Of a stretch of DNA of 64,000 bases, positions 58,279 to 64,000 are shown piece after piece; within the stretch, counting starts at the first letter, position 1, and every line of letters begins with the position of its first letter. The translations under genes were made by a program, and so were the position numbers. The notes under the pieces are model-generated. The model had not been told where the DNA came from. It was given only the letters and a program-made list of their open reading frames with translations, and ran no database searches. The stretch lies in the NCBI GenBank assembly GCA_029821755.1, contig JALGSV010000004.1, forward strand, positions 1-64,000. Reading direction: 5' to 3'. The stretch is from Candidatus Zipacnadum vermilionense. GTDB lineage: Bacteria; Armatimonadota; Zipacnadia; Zipacnadales; Zipacnadaceae.

Positions 58279-58880
58279 TTACTCCTCAATGTGAAAGGGC
58301 TTCATCGGGCGTGTCACGGAGGGCATTCTGGCGATGCACTGATGGAAGGTGACGCCTTCCCTGCCAACTTCGATGTGTCGGAAGATCGCGCGCAAGAACT
58401 GGAGCTGAACGTTGGCGGGCTGCCCCCTCAAGGCGGCCACGAACCGGGCCGGGCTAATACCTGCCATTCGCGCCAAGGCGTCGGCGTACCGCCGGAGAGC
58501 GGCGTCGACCTTGGGCAATCGAAGTTGGACGGGAGCGCCCGAGTCTTGCCCTCGATCTCCCTTTGGTGCTGCGCCAGGGCTTCTTGGAGGGTGCCCTCGA
58601 GGAGGTTCGCCACGCACCCCCATACATACTCCTCGGTGGCTTCCGCTGGCACGGTCGCGCCGCGGCGCCGATCCTCGTTGCACTGGGAAAGCTGGTGGCT
58701 ACAGGCATAGTGATACCACCTGCACGATGGGCGAATAGTGACCCGTCACCCCATGTGCGACCCACAAACGACGCAGTGCAGAATGGGGGAGAGGCTTTGC
58801 ATCCGTGCCCTGGGGCGTATGTCGCGGTTGGCGTGCAGCCGCACTTGGTACAGGCGCCGCTGCTGGGGAGTGAACAAAAC
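58279..58880 (-). pseudogene. Decayed large serine recombinase (C-terminal zinc-ribbon part)
   Basis: Reading the minus strand from about 58880: FTPQQRRLYQVRLHANRD, then LSPILHCVVCGSHMG, an in-frame TGA, then RWYHYACSHQLSQCNEDRRR and VPAEATEEYVWGCVANLLEG. This is the recombinase zinc beta-ribbon (CxxC...C...C) and the following coiled coil of large serine recombinases. A frameshift then leads to PKVDAALRRYADALARMAG and a C-terminal FLRAIFRHIEVGREGVTF, ending at TAA 58279. The catalytic resolvase domain and the rest of the N-terminus are gone. This is the scar of an integrative element. Bases 58881-59002 beyond it contain nothing I can identify. Confidence 0.7.
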
Positions 58881-59002
58881 AGGAAGCAGAGGTCAGAACG
58901 GAGGGGGATGATCGGGCTGGGAGGAGAAGCTAATGCTCTAGGGAGTGCTTTGTAACCGCGGTCTCCGGGCCCGCCAGACGTGGTGGATCCGGGGGAGGGA
59001 GC

Positions 59003-61345
59003 CTACGGCTCCGCCCGCACGATCTGGAAGGGGATGGCGGGCAAGACGCCGAGGGAGAGGCGTTGCGTGCGTAGGCCGGACTGGACGCCGAGGCCGGGGG
59101 GAGGCGGCACGGTCGCCTCGATGATGAGGTTGCCGGTGTCGCCCGGGAGGGCGGAGTTGGCGTCGGCCTTGAGGGTCAGGGTGACGCCGGTGGGTGCGAA
59201 CTGCGTGGTCTGCAGCCGTACGCCCCGGGGATGGTTGCACAGAGTGAAGCCGACCGTCTGGAGTGGGGACTGCAGGCGATTGGGCAACGTCTGGGGGGCG
59301 GTGACCTGGACCTGGACCGTGCCGCCTAGGGGTATGCGGACCGCCTGGGCGTCGGCCAGCGAAATCCCCGGCACCAGGGGGCGCCAGACGACCGGCACGC
59401 ACCGGGAGCCGGTGACCGCGACCAGGAGTTCCTGCTGCGGCACGAGATGCCGGTAGAGAAAGGCCTGCATCATGTCTTCCGCGGGCACCGCCGGGCGAGT
59501 GATCGGGACGCCGCCGATCTGGGCGCGCCCCTCCAGCCGCACCGGTGACAACTGGGAAGGCGCGTCTCGGGGGGCGCGGAGCGTCACTTGGACCGAGTCC
59601 TTACCGCTGGGGATGCGCGCTGGGCTGAGCGTGAAGCCGGCGGGGGCGTCCTTGAGCACAATGTCTATGTCGCCGTCGAATCCGTCCTTGCGCAGCGCGT
59701 GGACGGTGGCGGAGGCCGGCCGCCGGGCGAGCATGGTGAGGCTGGACGGGGTCACGCGCAGGGCGAAGTCGGGCTGCGCCGGCCGGAGCTGCAAGCGGTA
59801 ACCGTACTCGTCACCCCCGTGGCGCTGCGCGTCGCAGAGGTACACGCGGTAGGTCCCGTCCGTGGGGAGTTTCACGCGCACGTACGGGTCGGCCTGGTGC
59901 GTGACCAGGCCCCACTCCGGGTCGTTATGGTCGTCGTTGGCGGCGACTACCGCCCCCGTCGAGTCCACCAGCCGCAGTGCCGCGTCCAGCGGGGAATCCA
60001 GGCGGCGAGCCCACACCTCAGCCACTAGCTCCTCGCCGGCTCGACCGTCGAACCCGAAGACGTCCACGTCACCGGGGCTACCGATGCGGCCATTGATGGT
60101 CTGCGGGAACGCTACCTGTTGGGCCTGGTCGGTGGTGTCGTTCGGCTCGGTCTCGTTGCACTCGGGTTGCGCCGCCACGACGTAGGGGACCTGGTTGCTC
60201 AGCCCGGGGCCCCCGCCGACCTCGGCCTGGCGGAGGACGTCGCCGCCGGGCTGCGTGTCCAGTGGCAGCGTCTGGGTGGGCAGGTTCCAGCCCCCAATCT
60301 CAGCCACCGTAGGCGTGCCGCTCGGACCGCCCAGGGGGAACATCCGCGTGATGAAGGGCAGCTCCCCCACGGCCATGCGATACACGAAGTCCTCCCGGCC
60401 GCGGAAGATGGCATCGCGGATCTCCAGCCCATACACGCCGTCCGCGGGCACTACGTAGCAGAGCACGGGGTCGGGGTCGAAGCGGTAGTCGTCGTCGCAG
60501 GCCACTTCGTTGCCCTGCGGGTCGTAGAGGGAGACTATGGCCTGGAACCAGCCGGGGACGGCATCGGCCAGATACGGGAGTAGTTGCCGGGCCTGCACCC
60601 GGATCACGAGCTGCTGGCCCTTCTGCGCCCGCAGGCGGAAGTGATCCGCCTCGCCGGGCATGATCTGGCCGTTCAGCACCACGGGAAGGTCTACCGGTGA
60701 CCCACCGAGATCCCCGGGACCGACGACGTCCTCCTCGCGGACCTCCGCCAGCCCGCCCACCTGGAAACGCATGGGGTTGGTGAGACCATTGGCCGTCACC
60801 AGGCGCAACTCGCGGTCACCAGGCGCGGCGCTGGGGTCTATGGTGACCTCGATCTCCACCCGCTCGGCGATCTGCGCATTGGGTTGCTTCTTGGGGTCGA
60901 AGAGCGTCGCCCGTAGGCGGGCCACTTCCCGGACGCTCTGCTCATCCAGGTCCCGCAGCCAGGGATGGTCGGGCAGCGGGGGCTTGTCCCGCGACTGCGC
61001 GCGGGCGGCTGCGATGGCTCGGGCGCTCCACCGCCGCTTCACCATGTCCCGCATGAACCTCCACGTTTCTCCCAGTTCCTGGTCAGTGAGGGGCCGAATA
61101 TACTCGACGACAGACGCGCTCACCCCCGTGCCGGAGACGTGGACATCCACGGGGTCTCGGAGGAGCTGACCGCCCACGGTGACCCGCACGACGCTCCCCT
61201 GCTGGCCGCCGGCGGGGTAGACATAGCCCAGGTGCGGTCCGCTCTGTCCCCAGGCGCTCGCCAGGCAGGCAACGAGCGCGATTGTCACCCAGCCCGTGCA
61301 CCGCGCCCGACTCACGTGAGTTCCGAGTCGGTCCATGTCTGTCAT
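59003..61345 (-). CDS. Secreted PPC (pre-peptidase C-terminal) domain protein
   Basis: 780 residues. After a short lead, the signal peptide is WVTIALVACLASAWG. IPT/TIG-like start: HLGYVYPAGGQQGSVVRVTV. Two PPC domains follow: near residues 310-410 (LNGQIMPGEADHFRLRAQKG; LVIRVQARQLLPYLADAVPG) and near 490-620 (PQTINGRIGSPGDVDVFGFD; LVAEVWARRLDSPLDAALRL). The end is Ig-like. The type occurs beside DUF1501 and DUF1549/1553 genes in planctomycetes and relatives; its function is unknown, presumably cell-surface binding or a scaffold. ATG 61345 lies five bases after the DUF1501 stop, so the two are co-transcribed. The frame extends to 61678 inside the DUF1501 gene and that extension is rejected. 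Confidence 0.82.
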   Translation of the reverse strand: MTDMDRLGTHVSRARCTGWVTIALVACLASAWGQSGPHLGYVYPAGGQQGSVVRVTVGGQLLRDPVDVHVSGTGVSASVVEYIRPLTDQELGETWRFMRDMVKRRWSARAIAAARAQSRDKPPLPDHPWLRDLDEQSVREVARLRATLFDPKKQPNAQIAERVEIEVTIDPSAAPGDRELRLVTANGLTNPMRFQVGGLAEVREEDVVGPGDLGGSPVDLPVVLNGQIMPGEADHFRLRAQKGQQLVIRVQARQLLPYLADAVPGWFQAIVSLYDPQGNEVACDDDYRFDPDPVLCYVVPADGVYGLEIRDAIFRGREDFVYRMAVGELPFITRMFPLGGPSGTPTVAEIGGWNLPTQTLPLDTQPGGDVLRQAEVGGGPGLSNQVPYVVAAQPECNETEPNDTTDQAQQVAFPQTINGRIGSPGDVDVFGFDGRAGEELVAEVWARRLDSPLDAALRLVDSTGAVVAANDDHNDPEWGLVTHQADPYVRVKLPTDGTYRVYLCDAQRHGGDEYGYRLQLRPAQPDFALRVTPSSLTMLARRPASATVHALRKDGFDGDIDIVLKDAPAGFTLSPARIPSGKDSVQVTLRAPRDAPSQLSPVRLEGRAQIGGVPITRPAVPAEDMMQAFLYRHLVPQQELLVAVTGSRCVPVVWRPLVPGISLADAQAVRIPLGGTVQVQVTAPQTLPNRLQSPLQTVGFTLCNHPRGVRLQTTQFAPTGVTLTLKADANSALPGDTGNLIIEATVPPPPGLGVQSGLRTQRLSLGVLPAIPFQIVRAEP

Positions 61346-61350
61346 AAGGT

Positions 61351-62697
61351 CTACATGATCTCCCGCAAACGGCCAGTTCCCTCGGCCGGGCTGCCCTCCG
61401 ACGGCATCAGCTTCAGGTCCAGGCCTCGCGAATTGGGCATCGGGCCCTCCGGGTCGATCCCCATCAGCTCCAGAATGCTGCCCAGCAAGTCTCGCGGATA
61501 CACCGGCCGCTGTGCCACTTGCTCGCCCCTGGCGTCCGAGGCGCCGACGACACGGCCGCCCTTGAACCCCCCACCGGCCACCACGGCGGAGAAGCACGCC
61601 CCATAGTGGCTGCGGCCGCCGTTCCAGGGCGGCTGCCAGTCTACCTTCGGGGTCCGCCCGAACTCCCCGCTCCACCACACGATGGTGCTGTCGAGTAGGT
61701 CGTGGTCGGCCAGATCCTGCAACAACGTGGCCATGCCCTTGTCCATCTCGGGCAGCTTCCGGCGCATCGCCTGGAAGTGCTGCTTGTGGGTATCCCAGCC
61801 CCCGTAGTTGATGGTGACGTACGGTACGCCGGCCTCCACCAGGCGGCGCGCCATCAGGCAGGACTGGCCGAAGGTGTTACGGCCATACCGATCGCGAAGG
61901 GCGTCCTCTTCCTGTGACAGGTCGAATAGCTTCCCCGCATCGCCCAGGATCATCTCGTAGGCCTTTTCTCGATACGCGCCGAGTTTGGCGAACTGCGGGA
62001 GGCCGGGCATCAACTGCTGGAGCAGGTCGAGCGAACTTCGCAGCTCGGCGCGTCCGCGCTGGCGCTCGTCGGTGATGCCCTCTGAGACGACCCCTTCCAC
62101 GACGAAGCGCTTCGCATTCGGATCCCCGCCGGTGGCGAAGGGCTTGTACCGCGGCCCCAGGAAACCGGCCTCGTCGAAACGGCCCTGCGGCGCGGTTAGC
62201 ACGATATAGGGCGGGACGAGGCCGGTGTAGCCGCCCTCGTATCCCTTGAGCCGGGAGACGAGGGCCCCGAGGGCGGGGTACACCAGTCGCTCCCCGGGCT
62301 GGTGGCCGGTCTGGACGAGGTACGCCGCGGTCTCGTGGCCGTTGTTGCCGTGGGTCATACTGCGGATGATGGAGTACTTGTCGGCTTGCTGCGCGAGCTG
62401 CGGCAGCAACTGGCCGATGCTGATCCCCGGTACGTTGGTCTCAATCGGCTTGTTGAAAGGACCGCAATAGTCGTAGCCTGCCTCCGGCTTGGGGTCGAAG
62501 GTGTCCAGGTGCGGCGGCCCGCCCCACAGCCAGACCTGGATGACCGACTTGGCCTGGGCAACCAGCGGCTCGGGGGCGGTGGTCTCCTGCGCCCCTGCCG
62601 CGGTGCAGGTGAGAAGCATCACTCCTGTGAGCCACACCAGGCCCAGCACCAGGGGCAGGCGTCGCGTAGTGGCTGCAGCAACTTGTACACCTTTCAT
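61351..62697 (-). CDS. DUF1501 family exported protein
   Basis: 448 residues. The signal peptide (LPLVLGLVWLTGVMLLTCTAAG) is followed by the family hallmark VIQVWLWGGPPHLDTFDPKP near residue 50. Further conserved segments are RSMTHGNNGHETAAYLVQTG, RRLVEAGVPYVTINYGGWDT-H, MDKGMATLLQDLADHDLLD, VVWWSGEFGRTPK and GGRSHYGACFSAVVAGGGFK-GG. The fold is alkaline-phosphatase/sulfatase-like; the activity is unproven. The TAT-type RR start seen in many DUF1501 proteins is absent; a normal Sec signal is present. ATG 62697 has AAGGGAGA upstream; an in-frame ATG at 62718 lies too close to the preceding gene. It lies 47 bases downstream of the DUF1549/1553 gene. Confidence 0.9.
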   Translation of the reverse strand: MKGVQVAAATTRRLPLVLGLVWLTGVMLLTCTAAGAQETTAPEPLVAQAKSVIQVWLWGGPPHLDTFDPKPEAGYDYCGPFNKPIETNVPGISIGQLLPQLAQQADKYSIIRSMTHGNNGHETAAYLVQTGHQPGERLVYPALGALVSRLKGYEGGYTGLVPPYIVLTAPQGRFDEAGFLGPRYKPFATGGDPNAKRFVVEGVVSEGITDERQRGRAELRSSLDLLQQLMPGLPQFAKLGAYREKAYEMILGDAGKLFDLSQEEDALRDRYGRNTFGQSCLMARRLVEAGVPYVTINYGGWDTHKQHFQAMRRKLPEMDKGMATLLQDLADHDLLDSTIVWWSGEFGRTPKVDWQPPWNGGRSHYGACFSAVVAGGGFKGGRVVGASDARGEQVAQRPVYPRDLLGSILELMGIDPEGPMPNSRGLDLKLMPSEGSPAEGTGRLREIM

Positions 62698-62744
62698 GGA
62701 TTCTCCCTTGCCTCTCATGGCTCAGACACGTCCCGCATCCGCCT

Positions 62745-64000
62745 TCAGTGCCGGTACTGGAACTCAGCGCTGTTGATCAGCGCCCACGCCAAGTCGGTGG
62801 CGGCCTCGGCGGCGCTTAGGCCGGGGGTCTGCCAGTACGCCTCGGCGGCAGCCTGCTCGGTAGGCGTCGGGTCGCGGGACAGAAGGGTCATGTACGTTTC
62901 CCGGATCAGTTCTACTCGGTCGCCGCCCGCGGCGGCGGCGACGGCCCGCAACCTCGGGCTCCCGGCAATCCGGCGCTGGACTTCGCTGGAGTTGAGCAGG
63001 TATAGCTGCTGTGCGTCCGAGGGCTGATTGCTGCGCTCCGACTCCAGTCCGGTATCGCGCGCGGGGCGCCCGAACATCATCAGGAACGTACTGGTAATGC
63101 TGCCATCGGACAGGCCGATGGACCGCTGGTCTTCGGGGAGGTAGGTGAAGGGCTCCGGGATGGGACTCATGTAGTCCTCCCCGGTGCCACCCACCCAGTT
63201 CAGAGCATCGATGAGCACCTCCGCGTCCAATCGCCGCACCGGGTAGTACGCGCACAAAGCCTCGGCCTCCGGGCGGTCGCTGCGGGGCAGGGCGGACTGC
63301 TGGTAGGTGCGGGAGTTGAGGATCAGCCGGTAGACCTGCCGCAGATCGTACTTGGCGGCAACCAACTCTTGTTCGAGGTAGGTCAGCAGCTCGGGATTGG
63401 CGGGCGGATTGTTCGGCCGAATATCGTCCGGCTCGTGGATGATGCCGCGGCCCAGGAGCCAGGCCCAGAGACGGTTCACGATGTTGCGTGTGAACCACGG
63501 GTTATCCGGCTGGATCAGCCAGTCTGCGAAGGCCACGCGAGGGTCCTCGCCCGGCGGGATTACCGCCGTCGTGCCATCGGGGAACACCACCGGCAGCGGA
63601 GTGGTCGCCGTCAGGTCCAGGTAGACGATCTCTTCCTTCCACTCGCCGGTCTTCTTAAAGGCCACCCGCGAGAAGAAGGCCGCCATGTCGGCGCGGCGGT
63701 CCTCCGGCCAGGTCGCCAGGCGCGTCCCCATGAAGGTCAGGGCCACCGCCGCGGCAAAGTCTGACGGCGCACGGCCCTGCACCGCACGGTAGAAGTTCGC
63801 GCACGGCACACGGAAGTTGCTGCCGCTGGAGGTCAGCAGCTCGCGGACGAACTGATCGTACGGTCGGTTGCTCTTAACCGCCTCGCGGATCCAGCGATGG
63901 TAGGCCTGCACGGCATTGGGCCACAGGTTGATGGGGAACTCAGCCTTGACCCGCAGCAAGTCGCCCCACTTGAGCGCCCCGTAGTCGGCGAACTCCTCGC
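62745..64000 (-). CDS. DUF1549/DUF1553 domain protein, 5' end outside the window
   Basis: 418 residues are visible; the frame is open to the window edge (DYGALKWGDLLRVKAEF at the start), so the N-terminus is missing. The end of DUF1549 is seen (PNAVQAYHRWIREAVKSNRP; YDQFVRELLTSSGSNFR). DUF1553 is seen as DWLIQPDNPWFTRNIVNRLW-AWLLGRGI, HEPDDIRPNNPPANPELLTY, TYQQSALPRSDRPEAEAL-type, RRLDAEVLIDALNWVGG and FGRPARDTGLESERSNQPSD. These proteins are often long and may start with a cytochrome c-like (PSCyt) domain, which would lie outside the window. Their activity is unknown. This is the first gene of the run with DUF1501 and PPC. Confidence 0.9.
   Translation of the reverse strand, partial: EEFADYGALKWGDLLRVKAEFPINLWPNAVQAYHRWIREAVKSNRPYDQFVRELLTSSGSNFRVPCANFYRAVQGRAPSDFAAAVALTFMGTRLATWPEDRRADMAAFFSRVAFKKTGEWKEEIVYLDLTATTPLPVVFPDGTTAVIPPGEDPRVAFADWLIQPDNPWFTRNIVNRLWAWLLGRGIIHEPDDIRPNNPPANPELLTYLEQELVAAKYDLRQVYRLILNSRTYQQSALPRSDRPEAEALCAYYPVRRLDAEVLIDALNWVGGTGEDYMSPIPEPFTYLPEDQRSIGLSDGSITSTFLMMFGRPARDTGLESERSNQPSDAQQLYLLNSSEVQRRIAGSPRLRAVAAAAGGDRVELIRETYMTLLSRDPTPTEQAAAEAYWQTPGLSAAEAATDLAWALINSAEFQYRH

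Noticed and set aside
58745-58760. TGA in the recombinase remnant as selenocysteine
   Set aside because: The position is not a redox site, the gene has other frame lesions, and CGA to TGA is a common transition. Decay is the simpler explanation.
1-64000. CRISPR array, rRNA, riboswitch, plasmid or phage structural genes
   Set aside because: No regularly spaced direct repeats, no rRNA core sequences, and no replication or capsid genes were found on reading both strands. The only RNA gene found is tRNA-Gln.

Overview
The window is high-GC bacterial chromosome (hand counts give about 65% GC in typical coding stretches) from what looks like an uncultured free-living carbohydrate degrader. It combines secreted glycoside-hydrolase-like proteins, three URO-D superfamily proteins, DUF362, DegT and Gfo/Idh/MocA proteins, a DUF6785-type membrane protein, and a DUF1549/DUF1553-DUF1501-PPC cluster. 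That mix is familiar from Planctomycetota, Armatimonadota and neighbouring uncultured phyla. The phylum cannot be fixed from this sequence alone. Many genes carry clear Shine-Dalgarno sequences and signal peptides, which fits a diderm; TolC and LptF/G-type genes support an outer membrane.

Layout. 1-5.8 kb: 3' end of a TolC-type efflux gene, a gene remnant, a DUF362 ferredoxin-like protein, a DegT aminotransferase, an FRG-domain gene and a Gfo/Idh/MocA oxidoreductase. 6-16.3 kb: a large secreted GH116-like protein, a small signal-peptidase-like protein, two URO-D proteins flanking a predicted toroid protein, and a PD-(D/E)XK-like protein. 16.5-26.4 kb, minus strand: a probable operon of two tandem TIM-barrel glycosidase-like genes and two secreted glutamine-amidotransferase-like genes, with a TIGR02391 gene lodged inside. 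26.7-35.8 kb: a DUF6785-type membrane protein, two secreted carbohydrate-binding-type proteins and a frameshifted GH42-like gene. 35.9-39.4 kb: housekeeping island with tRNA-Gln, rlmN, acpS, an lptF/G-type permease and a PAP2 phosphatase. 39.5-51 kb: SGNH hydrolase, a second amidotransferase-like/TIM-barrel pair with overlapping frames, a URO-D protein and a 1294-residue GH42-like protein. 51.2-58.9 kb: a strip of broken genes (mannonate dehydratase, a CARDB/carboxypeptidase-regulatory-domain protein, an amidohydrolase, a large serine recombinase) plus one intact nuclease-like gene. 59-64 kb: the PPC, DUF1501 and DUF1549/1553 genes.

How it fits together. Most of the window encodes exported proteins for binding and cutting glycans, plus cytoplasmic enzymes that could process the released sugars or their methyl substituents. 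The strongest candidate for an undescribed system is the recurring module of a secreted amidotransferase-like protein beside a secreted TIM-barrel protein, present twice in opposite orientations. Other standouts are a 15/16 match to the universal parS site at 23921, two families of intergenic palindromic repeats, three lower-GC singleton genes resembling defence genes (FRG, TIGR02391, nuclease-like), and a cluster of decaying genes near 51-59 kb.
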